This document shows positions 24,365-34,011 of a stretch of 64,000 bases of DNA, piece by piece. The stretch is from Brevibacillus antibioticus (GTDB lineage: Bacteria; Bacillota; Bacilli; Brevibacillales; Brevibacillaceae), in NCBI RefSeq assembly GCF_005217615.1, contig NZ_SZNK01000001.1, forward strand, positions 2,065,501-2,129,500, read 5' to 3'. Under the pieces are notes generated by a model that was given only the letters and a program-made list of their open reading frames with translations, searched no databases and was not told where the DNA came from. Both the position numbers and the translations under genes were made by a program. Numbering within the stretch: position 1 is the stretch's first letter; every line of letters begins with the position of its first letter.

Positions 24365-25282
24365 TTACAGTTTGAAGATAATGCCCATCAGCGAGTAAAT
24401 AATCACCGTCGAGAACAGCACCGTCATATGAATCAGCGAATAAATAAACATCGTTTTAGACCATTTCTGTGAATCCATTTTCCGGTATCCAAAAACACTT
24501 AGAACCAGCCATAAAATATTCAAGAGCAGGGCCATAAACGTAAGACCAACGCTTAATGACCAAAATAGAAAACTGCTAGCAATTAAAATAACTAAATAAA
24601 CATTTGTTTGGATGTAGGTACGTCTTGCACCTTTGACCACAGGCAACATCGGAACCCCAGCCGCTTTATACTCATCATGCTTACGAATCGCGATCGCATA
24701 GAAGTGAGGCATTTGCCAAATGACCATGATGATAAAGAGACCAAGGATAGCAGGATGCGTGATATCTGGGTGAATGGCAGCCCAACCGATGAGCGGCGGC
24801 ATTGCGCCAGAAATACTCCCTACCTCCGTATTGTATACCGTCCTTCTTTTGGTCCACATCGTATAAGGCACGACATAAAAAAACAGTCCGAGAAAACCCA
24901 TAATAGCAGCCAAAGGTGATGCCAAGACGAGAGCGACCAAGCCCAAAATTGTCATCAGGGATGCAAGCCATAAAACCGTCTTCGTTGATATTTCTCCTGT
25001 CACCGTAGGTCTGTTCTTCGTTCTCTCCATGACAGAATCGATATCGCGATCATACACGTTATTAAATGCACCCGCTGCGCCCATGATTAAAATAGAGCCG
25101 ATGGTAGCAAATAAGATTTCTGGTAGCTTATCCATTAGACTGAAGTGATACGTATATAAAGCCAATGTTAATCCGGCAAACATCGGAATCAGATTCGATT
25201 TGATAATCCCCGTCTTAACCGTTTGCGCCAAAATATTGGACATAGGCCGATTCCGCGTTGCAACGCTTTCTTCCCTCTGCAT
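24365..25282 (-). CDS. ctaB: Protoheme IX farnesyltransferase (heme O synthase)
   Basis: This 305-residue UbiA-family membrane protein has about eight to nine transmembrane helices. It transfers a farnesyl group to heme b to give heme O, the precursor of heme A for cytochrome oxidases. The prenyl-diphosphate motif is NNVYDRDIDSVMERTKNRP, and the second conserved loop is WTKRRTVYNTEVGSISGAMP. The ATG at 25282 gives the usual family length and has AGAGGGG upstream; the longer frame adds 35 unrelated residues. It is not next to oxidase genes here, and is divergent from a TetR regulator. Confidence 0.93.
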   Translation of the reverse strand: MQREESVATRNRPMSNILAQTVKTGIIKSNLIPMFAGLTLALYTYHFSLMDKLPEILFATIGSILIMGAAGAFNNVYDRDIDSVMERTKNRPTVTGEISTKTVLWLASLMTILGLVALVLASPLAAIMGFLGLFFYVVPYTMWTKRRTVYNTEVGSISGAMPPLIGWAAIHPDITHPAILGLFIIMVIWQMPHFYAIAIRKHDEYKAAGVPMLPVVKGARRTYIQTNVYLVILIASSFLFWSLSVGLTFMALLLNILWLVLSVFGYRKMDSQKWSKTMFIYSLIHMTVLFSTVIIYSLMGIIFKL

Positions 25283-25408
25283 TCGTACACTGTCCCCTCT
25301 TACTAGATGATCTATTCTATCGTACTCCAAAATAGCATGACATAGTAGACGGTTAAATCCTACAAAACTGCCATTTATATCATACATACCGGTAAGGATT
25401 TAAATACT

Positions 25409-25430
25409 ATATGGAATGTTAATTCTATAT
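25409..25430. promoter_or_regulatory. Palindromic operator candidate between ctaB and tetR
   Basis: ATATGGAAT and ATTCTATAT (8 of 9 positions paired) are separated by GTTA. The site lies in the divergent region, immediately before a TATGAT element (25433-25438) that could be the -10 box of the TetR gene. It is a plausible autoregulatory TetR operator. Confidence 0.5.
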
Positions 25431-25461
25431 GGTATGATTGTCAAGAGAAGGAGGCGGACGA

Positions 25462-26061
25462 ATGAACAGACGCAGATTAACCCAAGCAGAGCGTAAACAG
25501 GAAACACGGCAATTGCTCATTGACGCAGCCATTGAAATCTTTGCTCAGTTAGGCTTCCACGGGGCTTCCGTTGATAAAATCGCAGACCATGCTGGTTTTA
25601 CCAAAGGAGCTGTTTATGCTCATTTTCAGTCCAAAGAAGATCTCTTTCTCGCTATCTTGGATGGTCAGATGCAATTACATGTGTCCAATATCCATCACGT
25701 AATTGATCACCAGCCATCATTATCGCATTTTATAGAAGCCATGGACGCCTATTTTATGTCCGTTCAGCAACAAAATCGCACGTGGAGCATGCTAAACCTG
25801 GAATTTTTGCTTTATGCCATGCGAGAAGAATCTGTTCGAAAGCGATGGTCAAACATGATTATAGAGGCGGTACATCATCTTTCCAAGGCTATACAGACAT
25901 TGATGCCAACAGAAAGTGACTCTAGTCTATCTGCCGATGAAATGGCATGGACGATTCTTGCTTTAGAGAATGGCATGGCTATCTTTTATTACATGAGCGG
26001 CGACCAGATGCCCCTGTCTTTATACGGAAAAGCTTTGCAAAACATGCTATCGTCAAAATAG
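25462..26061 (+). CDS. TetR/AcrR family transcriptional regulator
   Basis: This 199-residue repressor has an N-terminal helix-turn-helix: AAIEIFAQLGFHGASVDKIA, then AGFTKGAVYAHFQSKEDLF, the standard TetR pattern. The C-terminal ligand-binding domain is helical and not specific. The ATG at 25462 has AGGAGG 7 bases upstream. It is divergent from ctaB with a palindrome in between, so autoregulation and control of ctaB are plausible; neither is shown. Confidence 0.9.
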   Translation: MNRRRLTQAERKQETRQLLIDAAIEIFAQLGFHGASVDKIADHAGFTKGAVYAHFQSKEDLFLAILDGQMQLHVSNIHHVIDHQPSLSHFIEAMDAYFMSVQQQNRTWSMLNLEFLLYAMREESVRKRWSNMIIEAVHHLSKAIQTLMPTESDSSLSADEMAWTILALENGMAIFYYMSGDQMPLSLYGKALQNMLSSK

Positions 26062-26074
26062 CGATTGCCTCATT

Positions 26075-26449
26075 TTACATTCTTACTGTGAGTCTATTCA
26101 GCAATTTCTCTCCCTCTGTTTTGAACTGCTTGTTCGCTTCGAGAAATTCGTTCACTTCACGTAATTGGGCTGGTCGATATCCTGGTCCATCACAGCCACA
26201 GGAATGATAAGCAAATCCGTGCTGATAGAGGATTTCAACCTTTTTCCACTGCTTCACATCCGTTTGCTTTGGTGCCTTGAAATCATGCCCCATCTTCTTC
26301 ATTCCCTCACCACATTGCGGACAGCTATGCTTGATCTTGCTCCACTCTTCCTCCGTCAACTCATTCTTGGAGGTTTGCTTGAACACTTTTCGGCACGTGA
26401 AACAGGCGTATATCTGTTTATAAGGACCATACATCCCATATCGACACAT
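26075..26449 (-). CDS. Zinc-ribbon hypothetical protein
   Basis: This 124-residue protein has two treble-like cysteine pairs, CFTC and CPQC, in the first half and an SCGCDGPGY segment near the C-terminus. Together they suggest one zinc ribbon plus a further metal site. Charged helices follow, and no membrane segment is visible. The ATG at 26449 has GAGGAG 9 bases upstream; an in-frame TTG at 26458 would sit on that site. It is convergent with the TetR gene and lies downstream of the 111-residue gene in the same direction. The function is unknown. Confidence 0.7.
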   Translation of the reverse strand: MCRYGMYGPYKQIYACFTCRKVFKQTSKNELTEEEWSKIKHSCPQCGEGMKKMGHDFKAPKQTDVKQWKKVEILYQHGFAYHSCGCDGPGYRPAQLREVNEFLEANKQFKTEGEKLLNRLTVRM

Positions 26450-26475
26450 GATGATCAACTCCTCTTTCGGTATTG

Positions 26476-26811
26476 CTATATATCCCCTTTTTTGACGAGC
26501 GTACTACCGATGAATTCAAAGCGCAAAGGCGCACCCTTTTTGTCAGGCTGCCATCCCAGCTTGATCGCCTCTTCAATAATAGCCGCGACGTCAGCTGGCT
26601 TTATCACTCTCATGTCCAAATGCTGCACAAGTGGAAACTCCACCCAAAAATCATTCACATCTGATTTTACATACACGCGAATCAATTGACCCGTACCTTC
26701 GTTGTGCTGGATTGTCAACGCGAGCAGCCCCTTCGCTGCTGGGCTAATGACCCAACGATATCGCTGCTCTCCTACCGTGATACCCCGTGTTCCTTTTTTG
26801 GGTAATGCCAT
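26476..26811 (-). CDS. Hypothetical protein
   Basis: This 111-residue protein is predicted alpha/beta, with a basic N-terminus (MALPKKGTRGITV) and the sequence RYRWVISPAAKGLLALTIQH. It has no signal peptide. A clean AGGAGG stands 5 bases before the ATG, so it is very likely translated. It sits between the WYL-type fragment and the zinc-ribbon gene, spaced closely enough to be one transcript. I do not recognise a characterised family. Confidence 0.7.
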   Translation of the reverse strand: MALPKKGTRGITVGEQRYRWVISPAAKGLLALTIQHNEGTGQLIRVYVKSDVNDFWVEFPLVQHLDMRVIKPADVAAIIEEAIKLGWQPDKKGAPLRFEFIGSTLVKKGDI

Positions 26812-26821
26812 GACTACCTCC

Positions 26822-27226
26822 TCATTGCGAATAAATGTTTATTAGTTCTGCCAAATACGTTTTTATTCCATCCAACATTTCCGGTGAATGCTGTACAGTC
26901 ACTTCTTTACCCAGCCCAATCAAGAACTTTGCAAAAAATAAAATGTCTCTTCTCGCTACCTTTCCTTCCAACCAACCACTTCCATCCTGCCGTATATGCA
27001 GCATGGATGCAAGCCAAAGTTCAGCCTCACAAGCCTGCACACCTTCAGTGGTCAGCTCAGCAAATAAGTGGACCGTGCCCTGATCCTCGAATGTTTTGAT
27101 CTGTCGATTTTCCAAGTGAATGTCTCGAAACATCTTCTTGCCCGATCTTGCTGATCCATGGCAAAAAAAGCTTTGTATTGGATGAAAATCAAGCCGAAAG
27201 TATGGTGACCCAAAGGCCAAACACAA
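26822..27226 (-). pseudogene. C-terminal fragment of a WYL-type regulator
   Basis: The frame encodes up to 134 residues from a TTG; an internal ATG at 27133 would give 103. The sequence from MFRDIHL onward resembles the end of a WYL domain (the FRxxR(I/M) strand) and the WYL C-terminal extension: EAELWLA, then WLEGKVARRDILFFAKFLIGLGKEVTV, then PEMLDGIKTYL. The helix-turn-helix and most of the WYL core are missing, since a stop closes the frame at 27266. It is probably a decayed YafY/DeoR-type regulator; a functional short protein is the alternative. Confidence 0.5.
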
Positions 27227-27340
27227 AGCTTGCCAGTTTTGCAGAGTGTGGGCATGATATCCATTCTACGGACCCTGACGGATACTATCAGGCTGTAAGT
27301 ACCTTTCTTGACGAGTGAAAATAATGGCCGATGCTCCCAA

Positions 27341-27374
27341 TAAAAAACAAGCCACGATACCCCCGCAGCTTGTT
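27341..27374 (-). terminator. Rho-independent terminator of the methylmalonyl-CoA operon
   Basis: AACAAGC and GCTTGTT pair around a GC-rich interior, followed on the minus strand by TTTTT. It follows the accC stop codon and closes the seven-gene operon. Confidence 0.75.
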
Positions 27375-27389
27375 CCCTCTTCTCTTTCT

Positions 27390-28736
27390 TTACAATTCCA
27401 GCGTATGTTTCTCCAAGAAGTTCGTAGCGAAATTCCCTGATACAAAGTCAGGGTGCCGAAGCAGCTTCTCATGGAATGGAACTGTTGTATGCACGCCTTC
27501 GATCACGAACTCACCCAATGCCCGCTTCATGCGTGCCAATGCTTCGTTGCGATCTGTTCCCCAAACGATCAGCTTGGCGACCATCGAATCATAGAAGGGA
27601 GAGATTTCGTAGCCGGGATATACCGCACTGTCCACGCGAACTCCGTAGCCGCCAGGTGGTAAGTAATTGATGACCTTTCCTGGTGATGGCATGAAGTTTT
27701 TCGCAGGATTCTCCGCATTGATTCGGCACTCGATTGCCCATCCGTTCATTTTTACGTCTTCTTGTGAAAAGGATAACGGATTGCCTGCTGCGACAAATAT
27801 TTGTTCTTTGATCAGGTCAATCCCTGTGATCATCTCTGTCACGGGATGCTCTACCTGAATCCGCGTATTCATTTCCATGAAGTAAAATTGACCGTGCTTG
27901 TCGAGCAAGAATTCAACAGTACCCGCTCCGTGGTACGAAACCGCTTTGGCTGCCGCCACCGCAGCTTGCCCCATTTGCTCGCGCAACGCTTGGTCCAGCG
28001 CCGGAGATGGCGCTTCTTCTACCAGCTTTTGATGACGACGCTGGATAGAGCAATCCCGCTCTCCCAAGTACACAGCGTTGCCATGCTTGTCGCCCATGAT
28101 TTGAATCTCCACATGCCGCGGCTCTTCCACGTATTTTTCCAAGTACACGCCAGCGTTGCCGAATGCCGTCTCTGCTTCTTTCTGGGCTTGCCGAATCGCC
28201 TTGGACAACTCATCGGCGTCAAAAGCGACACGCATGCCTCTGCCGCCGCCACCAGCCGTTGCTTTTACGATGACAGGATAGCCGATTTTCTCCGCCACCT
28301 GCAATGCCTCATCAATGTCATCAATCAAGCCATCTGTGCCCGGTACTAATGGAACATTCGCTTGACTCATCGTTGCTTTTGCTACCGCTTTGTCACCCAT
28401 TTTGGTGATCGCTTCAGGATCGGGACCGATAAAGGTAATCGAGCAATCTTGGCAAAACTGGGCAAACGAAGCGTTTTCGGCCAAGAAGCCATAGCCCGGG
28501 TGGATAGCGTCTGCCTTCGTGTAAAGAGCGACCGTCATAATCCGTGCCATGTTCAAATAGCTGTCCTTGGACGCCGTAGGTCCGATGCAATACGCTTCAT
28601 CCGCCAATTCTACGTGCAAGGCTTCCCGATCCGCCTCTGAAAAGACAGCGACGGTTTGTATACCAAGTTCCTGGCAAGCGCGAATAATGCGGACAGCGAT
28701 TTCGCCGCGATTGGCAATCAATACTTTCGTAAACAT
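27390..28736 (-). CDS. accC: Biotin carboxylase subunit
   Basis: This 448-residue ATP-grasp enzyme carboxylates biotin on the carrier protein using ATP and bicarbonate. Clear blocks are [18 protein letters not shown] at the N-terminus, [10 protein letters not shown], the glycine-rich ATP loop [11 protein letters not shown], the [14 protein letters not shown] catalytic segment, and the C-terminal [11 protein letters not shown]. Length matches AccC. It is the last gene of the operon headed by accB, with AAGGAG before its ATG. Given pccB in the operon, it most likely serves propionyl-CoA carboxylase; a second, fatty-acid accC is expected elsewhere. Confidence 0.94.
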   Translation of the reverse strand: MFTKVLIANRGEIAVRIIRACQELGIQTVAVFSEADREALHVELADEAYCIGPTASKDSYLNMARIMTVALYTKADAIHPGYGFLAENASFAQFCQDCSITFIGPDPEAITKMGDKAVAKATMSQANVPLVPGTDGLIDDIDEALQVAEKIGYPVIVKATAGGGGRGMRVAFDADELSKAIRQAQKEAETAFGNAGVYLEKYVEEPRHVEIQIMGDKHGNAVYLGERDCSIQRRHQKLVEEAPSPALDQALREQMGQAAVAAAKAVSYHGAGTVEFLLDKHGQFYFMEMNTRIQVEHPVTEMITGIDLIKEQIFVAAGNPLSFSQEDVKMNGWAIECRINAENPAKNFMPSPGKVINYLPPGGYGVRVDSAVYPGYEISPFYDSMVAKLIVWGTDRNEALARMKRALGEFVIEGVHTTVPFHEKLLRHPDFVSGNFATNFLEKHTLEL

Positions 28737-28750
28737 AGGCGCACTCCTTC

Positions 28751-29200
28751 CTACTGAGTTTTGACAACGAGCACTGCTTTTCCATAATCGACAAACTGAC
28801 CATCCACCGCAAGAATTTCGGTGATAATGCCGCTAACGGGAGTCGTAATGTCGGTAGAAAGCTGAAGAGCATCAGCCGTGCAACGTCCAACTTTTTCGCC
28901 TGCTTGAACAGTCTGCCCTACTGTCACTTCCGCATAAAACAGTCCTACTCCCAAAGACATGACTTGCTGTGTCACTTCCTTAGGTACCTTAGCAACGACA
29001 TCGACAGACTCAGCAGTGGCGGCTGCCTCTTGATAACCATGCTGCACTTCGCCCACCTGTACAGGCGCATGGACAGCCACGACTTCGGCTGGTGCGCTTT
29101 TCTTAATTACGATTCGAGTCTTGCCCTTCTCCCATTCCAGCTCCTCAATGGAAGACTGATTCACCAGCTTGATAAATTCACGCAGTTCATGCAGCTTCAT
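28751..29200 (-). CDS. Biotin-carrier-like protein lacking the biotinyl lysine
   Basis: This 149-residue protein has the AccB layout: an N-terminal helical start ([12 protein letters not shown]), a low-complexity Ala/Val linker, and a C-terminal biotinyl/lipoyl barrel. The hairpin that normally reads EAMK(L/M) reads DALQL at residues 110-114, so the lysine that carries biotin is glutamine 113. It cannot be biotinylated at that site. It lies between pccB and accC with ordinary spacing. It may be a structural subunit or a regulator of the carboxylase, or a decaying paralogue of the accB at 36160. Confidence 0.8.
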   Translation of the reverse strand: MKLHELREFIKLVNQSSIEELEWEKGKTRIVIKKSAPAEVVAVHAPVQVGEVQHGYQEAAATAESVDVVAKVPKEVTQQVMSLGVGLFYAEVTVGQTVQAGEKVGRCTADALQLSTDITTPVSGIITEILAVDGQFVDYGKAVLVVKTQ

Positions 29201-29220
29201 AACACGATCAGAGCTCCTTT

Positions 29221-30786
29221 CTAAAGTGGGATGTTCCCGTGCTTTTTGTACGGGCGATCTTCCTGCTTGTTTCTGAGCATTTCCAAGGCCTGGGCGACCT
29301 TTTGGCGGGTTTCGCGCGGGTCGATGACGTCATCCACCATCCCGAGACTTGCCGCGACATAGGGATTGGCAAACTTTTCACGGTAGAGGGCAATTTTCTC
29401 TGCGCGAGTCGCAGCCGGGTCCTCACTTTGTTCGATTTCCTTTGCAAAAATAACGTTGGCTGCTCCCTCGGGACCCATGACGGCAATCTCTGCGTTCGGC
29501 CATGCATACACGACATCTGCTCCAATCGATTTGGAGTTGAGCGCCACATAAGCTCCTCCGTAAGCTTTGCGCAGAATCACGGTGATTTTGGGAACCGTTG
29601 CTTCTGAGTATGCATACAAGATTTTCGCCCCATGACGGATAATCCCTCCATGCTCCTGATTGATTCCTGGGAAAAAGCCAGAGACATCCTCAAAGGTCAG
29701 CAGCGGAATGTTGAAGCAATCGCAAAAACGGATGAACCGGGCCAGCTTATCCGATGAATGAATATCCAGTCCGCCTGCCATGACCTTCGGCTGGTTGGCG
29801 ATAATGCCGACACTATGTCCATCAATACGCGCCAGACCGATCACGATATTGCGGGCAAAGTTCGGCTGTACTTCCATGAAATCACCGTGATCCACGATTT
29901 TTTCAATGACTTTGCGCACATCGTATACTTTGGTGCTTTCAGCAGGTACCAGCTCCAAGAGATCCTCTTGCCAACCATTATTTTCCTTTTCTTTTATCAC
30001 AGGTGCGCGATCACGATTGTTTTGTGGCAGGAAGCTGAGTAGCCTGCGCACTCCTTCCAATACTTCTTGTTCGGTCTCTGCCGTAAAATGGGCATTGCCG
30101 CTCACTGTCGAATGGACTTTGGCTCCGCCTAGGTCCTCGGCGGATATTTTTTCACCTGTAACGGTCTCGATCACTTTTGGACCTGTGATGAACATTTGGC
30201 TCGTCTTCTCAACCATGAACACGAAATCCGTAATCGCTGGGGAGTAAACGGCTCCTCCCGCACACGGACCGAGGATGACAGAGATTTGCGGAATCACGCC
30301 GGAGTAAATGGCATTGCGATAAAAAATCGTGCCGTAGCCATCCAGTGAGCTTACTCCTTCTTGAATGCGTGCCCCGCCAGAGTCGTTTAGACCGATAAAG
30401 GGAGCGCCGTTTTTCGCTGCCAAGTCCATCACCTTGGCAATTTTCATCGCGTGCATCTCACCCAATGCACCGCCAAACACCGTGAAATCCTGCGCGAACA
30501 AATAGACAGGGCGACCATTGATTTTACCGTAGCCCGTCACGACACCTTCGCCTGGTGCCTCCATCTGGTCGAGACCAAAATGCGTAGCACGGTGCTCAAC
30601 AAACGGGTTCAGCTCCATAAAGGTGTCTGGATCAAGCAGGAGCTCGATTCGCTCGCGTGCAGTCAACTTGCCGCGGTTATGCTGGGCATCGATGCGAGTA
30701 TCTCCGCCACCAAGCTGGATTTTATATTTGCGTTCCATCAATTCATCAATTTTTTCGTACATATTGTTGCTCATATGGGCCACCAT
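29221..30786 (-). CDS. pccB: Acyl-CoA carboxylase carboxyltransferase subunit (propionyl-CoA carboxylase beta)
   Basis: This 521-residue carboxyltransferase moves the carboxyl group from biotin to propionyl-CoA (or a related acyl-CoA), giving methylmalonyl-CoA. Signatures are GKLTARERIELLLDPDTF at the N-terminus, the oxyanion-hole glycines in FTVFGGALGE and GPCAGGAVYSP, and the C-terminal KAYGGAYVALNSKSIGAD. Length and pattern fit PccB/MmdA. The start at 30786 has AAGGA upstream; an ATG four codons in is possible. Context with mutAB and meaB points to propionyl-CoA. Confidence 0.92.
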   Translation of the reverse strand: MVAHMSNNMYEKIDELMERKYKIQLGGGDTRIDAQHNRGKLTARERIELLLDPDTFMELNPFVEHRATHFGLDQMEAPGEGVVTGYGKINGRPVYLFAQDFTVFGGALGEMHAMKIAKVMDLAAKNGAPFIGLNDSGGARIQEGVSSLDGYGTIFYRNAIYSGVIPQISVILGPCAGGAVYSPAITDFVFMVEKTSQMFITGPKVIETVTGEKISAEDLGGAKVHSTVSGNAHFTAETEQEVLEGVRRLLSFLPQNNRDRAPVIKEKENNGWQEDLLELVPAESTKVYDVRKVIEKIVDHGDFMEVQPNFARNIVIGLARIDGHSVGIIANQPKVMAGGLDIHSSDKLARFIRFCDCFNIPLLTFEDVSGFFPGINQEHGGIIRHGAKILYAYSEATVPKITVILRKAYGGAYVALNSKSIGADVVYAWPNAEIAVMGPEGAANVIFAKEIEQSEDPAATRAEKIALYREKFANPYVAASLGMVDDVIDPRETRQKVAQALEMLRNKQEDRPYKKHGNIPL

Positions 30787-30790
30787 CTCT

Positions 30791-31843
30791 CTATTCCTTT
30801 TTCATGATCGCACTCTCATAGATCGCCACTAATTGCTGTACGGCACTCGTCGGTGAAATCTCGCCACTCGCAACAGCTCCTTCAATGGAGGGAAGCAGCT
30901 CGGCTACTTGCTGGTTGCCGAAAAAGGTCGCGCGCAAGTAGTCCTGAGCCATACTGTGCATCCAATCGAGTAGCTGCGCTTTGCGCCTGCTCTCGAAGCC
31001 ACCTGATTGGATGGTGGTTTCACGAAATTGACCGATGACCTCCCAAATATCTTCAATGCCTTCCCCTGTCAGCGAGGAACACATATATGCCTTCGTCTCC
31101 CAGCCAGTTGTTGCCGGCTGTAAGTAATGCAGAACACGATTGTATTCACCTTTGGCGATCAAGGCACGCGTGCGGTTTTCCCCATCGGCTTTGTTGATCA
31201 GAAGCGCATCTGCTATTTCCATGATGCCTTTTTTGATTCCTTGCAGTTCATCGCCTGCCCCTGTCAGCATCAGCAGTAAAAAGAAATCGACCATAGACCT
31301 GACTGTCGTCTCACTCTGTCCGACCCCGACCGTCTCGACCAAAATCACATCATAGCCTGCTGCCTCACAGATCAGCATTGTTTCCCGCGTCTTCCGATTG
31401 ACTCCTCCCAGCGTGCCACCCGTGGCAGAAGGTCGGATGAACGCCTGTGGATTGCGCGACAAGAGCTCCATCCGCGTCTTGTCACCGAGAATGCTTCCGC
31501 GTGTAACCGTACTGCTCGGATCAACGGCCAAAACAGCGACACGATGACCTTTTTCGCAAAGCATACTGCCAAATGCTTCAATGAACGTGCTCTTGCCTGC
31601 ACCTGGCACACCGGATATCCCTATGCGTATGGATTGACCTGTATGAGGAAGCAGCTGTTTAATCACCTCTTGAGCCATATCCATATGAGCGGGAGCATTA
31701 CTCTCGACCAGCGTGATTGCCTGTGCCAAAACCGTTCGGTTACTATCTCGTACGCCTGTGACATATTGATTCACTGATAAGCGTGGGAGACGTGCCTTGG
31801 AGGAAACGTTCAAGAAATTCTTGTCAGCCTTGCCCCCGGTCAT
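30791..31843 (-). CDS. meaB: Methylmalonyl-CoA mutase-associated GTPase MeaB/ArgK
   Basis: This 350-residue G3E-family GTPase guards the cobalamin cofactor of methylmalonyl-CoA mutase during loading and repair. It has Walker [10 protein letters not shown], the switch region [27 protein letters not shown], and the guanine motif NKADG. Its ATG overlaps the mutB stop as ATGA, implying coupled translation. It is the expected partner of the two mutase subunits upstream. Confidence 0.94.
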   Translation of the reverse strand: MTGGKADKNFLNVSSKARLPRLSVNQYVTGVRDSNRTVLAQAITLVESNAPAHMDMAQEVIKQLLPHTGQSIRIGISGVPGAGKSTFIEAFGSMLCEKGHRVAVLAVDPSSTVTRGSILGDKTRMELLSRNPQAFIRPSATGGTLGGVNRKTRETMLICEAAGYDVILVETVGVGQSETTVRSMVDFFLLLMLTGAGDELQGIKKGIMEIADALLINKADGENRTRALIAKGEYNRVLHYLQPATTGWETKAYMCSSLTGEGIEDIWEVIGQFRETTIQSGGFESRRKAQLLDWMHSMAQDYLRATFFGNQQVAELLPSIEGAVASGEISPTSAVQQLVAIYESAIMKKE

Positions 31844-34011
31844 TGTCCAGCAGCCTCCAGGCGATACACGATCTCTTGCAGAACGTGCTGGGCTGCTACA
31901 GGAATGACTGTTCCTGGCCCAAAAATAGCTGCGGCACCATGCTCTCGCAAAAAGGCGTAATCCTGTGCTGGTATCACACCACCTATGACGACGACAATAT
32001 CCTCGCGTCCCAACTTCTTGAGCTCTCCCACCAGTTGTGGCAGCAATGTTTTATGTCCTGCCGCAAGCGAGCTGAAGCCGATCACGTGCACGTCATTTTC
32101 TATTGCTTGCTTCGCTGTTTCCTCAGGAGTCTGGAACAGTGGACCGATATCGACATCAAAACCCAAGTCGGCAAAAGCGGTCGCAATCACTTTCGCGCCC
32201 CTATCATGTCCGTCTTGACCCATTTTCGCGATCATAATACGGGGACGTCTGCCTTCCCACTGCTCGAATTCGTCTGCCATCTTGCGCACAGCCGCTACCT
32301 CATCGACATCTGCGTATTCGGAACTGTAAACGCCGCTAATGGAGCGAATGACCGCCTTGTGTCTACCTACGACTTTTTCATAGGCATCCGATATTTCGCC
32401 CAAAGAAGCTCTTGCTCGCGCCGCTTCAATAGCCAGCTCCAACAGATTGCCTTCGCCCGTTTTCGCGCATTCCGTAATGGCCTGTAGAGTTGCTTGCACT
32501 CTCGCCTCATCTCGGTTATTGCGCAGCTCCTGCAAACGTCTGATTTGCGCTTCTCGAACCGCTGTGTTGTCGACTTCGAGGATTTCCAGCGGATCTTCCT
32601 TGTCCAGACGGTATTTGTTCACGCCAATAATGGCTTCCTTCGCTGAATCGATATGTGCCTGACGGCGTGCAGCCGCTTCCTCGATTTTCATTTTTGGCAA
32701 TCCCGTCTCAATTGCTTTTGCCATACCGCCAAGTGCTTCGATCTCTTCGATGTGCGCCCACGCTTTTTCCACGAGCTGGGCAGTCAAGGACTCGACGTAA
32801 TAGGAGCCAGCCCACGGATCGACGACCTTGGTTATCTCGGTTTCGTCCTGCAAAAACAACTGCGTATTCCGCGCGATCCGAGCCGAAAAGTCTGTCGGCA
32901 ATGCAATCGCTTCATCCAGAGCGTTTGTGTGTAGAGATTGGGTATGCCCCAGAGCCGCGGCCATGGCCTCGATGCACGTCCGCACCACATTGTTATACGG
33001 GTCCTGCTCGGTCAAACTCCATCCCGATGTTTGCGAATGCGTCCGCAGTGCCATCGACTTTTCGTTTTTTGGATCGAACTGCTTGATCAGATTGGCCCAA
33101 ATCAAGCGGCCTGCACGCATTTTCGCTACTTCCATGAAGTAGTTCATGCCAATCGCCCAGAAAAATGACAGACGTGGCGCAAACGCATCGATGTCGATGC
33201 CTGCTGCAAGGCCAGTACGAACGTATTCCAAGCCATCTGCCAACGTGTAGGCCAATTCAATATCCGCGGTCGCACCCGCTTCTTGCAGGTGGTAGCCTGA
33301 AATACTGATACTGTTGAATTTGGGCATGTGTTTGGAGGTGTAGGCAAAAATATCGGAAATGATCTTCATCGACGCTTCTGGCGGATAAATGTAAGTATTC
33401 CGAACCATGTATTCCTTCAAAATGTCATTTTGGATTGTTCCGGTCAGCTCCGCCTGCGATACTCCTTGCTCTTCGGCTGCCACGATATAGAACGCCATAA
33501 TCGGCAATACCGCTCCGTTCATCGTCATGGAGACGGACATTTTATCGAGGGGGATGCCGTCGAACAAGATTTTCATATCGAGAATGGAATCAACGGCCAC
33601 GCCTGCCTTCCCGACATCACCAACTACCCGGGGATGATCGGAGTCATAGCCGCGATGAGTCGCGAGGTCGAAGGCAATCGATAGCCCTTTTTGTCCCGCT
33701 GCCAAATTCCGTCGGTAAAAAGCGTTACTCTCTTCCGCCGTAGAAAATCCGGCATACTGGCGAACCGTCCACGGTTGAGTCACGTACATCGTCGGATACG
33801 GTCCGCGCGTATATGGTGGCAAACCAGGCATGTAGCCGAGGTGATCCATGCCCTCCACATCTTCCCTGGTATACGCAGGTTTTACAGGGATCTGCTCCAG
33901 CGTCTGCCACATTTGCTCCATTCCTTGTGAGTTTGTACATAGTTGGGGAAACAAATCAGACACATCACGTTTGGACTGATAAGCCATTTGTGAAAAATCA
34001 GGTCGCTTCAT
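31840..34011 (-). CDS. mutB: Methylmalonyl-CoA mutase, large (catalytic) subunit
   Basis: This 723-residue adenosylcobalamin enzyme isomerises methylmalonyl-CoA to succinyl-CoA. The N-terminal TIM barrel includes the substrate-channel segment [23 protein letters not shown], seen here as [12 protein letters not shown]. The C-terminal B12 domain has the DxHxxG motif as [11 protein letters not shown]. The ATG at 34011 is preferred: AGGAG lies 10 bases upstream and family similarity begins with MKRPDF. It overlaps the mutA stop (TAATG). The intact DxHxxG makes this the catalytic subunit. Confidence 0.95.
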   Translation of the reverse strand: MKRPDFSQMAYQSKRDVSDLFPQLCTNSQGMEQMWQTLEQIPVKPAYTREDVEGMDHLGYMPGLPPYTRGPYPTMYVTQPWTVRQYAGFSTAEESNAFYRRNLAAGQKGLSIAFDLATHRGYDSDHPRVVGDVGKAGVAVDSILDMKILFDGIPLDKMSVSMTMNGAVLPIMAFYIVAAEEQGVSQAELTGTIQNDILKEYMVRNTYIYPPEASMKIISDIFAYTSKHMPKFNSISISGYHLQEAGATADIELAYTLADGLEYVRTGLAAGIDIDAFAPRLSFFWAIGMNYFMEVAKMRAGRLIWANLIKQFDPKNEKSMALRTHSQTSGWSLTEQDPYNNVVRTCIEAMAAALGHTQSLHTNALDEAIALPTDFSARIARNTQLFLQDETEITKVVDPWAGSYYVESLTAQLVEKAWAHIEEIEALGGMAKAIETGLPKMKIEEAAARRQAHIDSAKEAIIGVNKYRLDKEDPLEILEVDNTAVREAQIRRLQELRNNRDEARVQATLQAITECAKTGEGNLLELAIEAARARASLGEISDAYEKVVGRHKAVIRSISGVYSSEYADVDEVAAVRKMADEFEQWEGRRPRIMIAKMGQDGHDRGAKVIATAFADLGFDVDIGPLFQTPEETAKQAIENDVHVIGFSSLAAGHKTLLPQLVGELKKLGREDIVVVIGGVIPAQDYAFLREHGAAAIFGPGTVIPVAAQHVLQEIVYRLEAAGQ

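Noticed and set aside
31783..32487. 234-codon plus-strand frame opposite meaB/mutB
   Set aside because: It is antisense to mutase genes with full family similarity and has no ribosome binding site.
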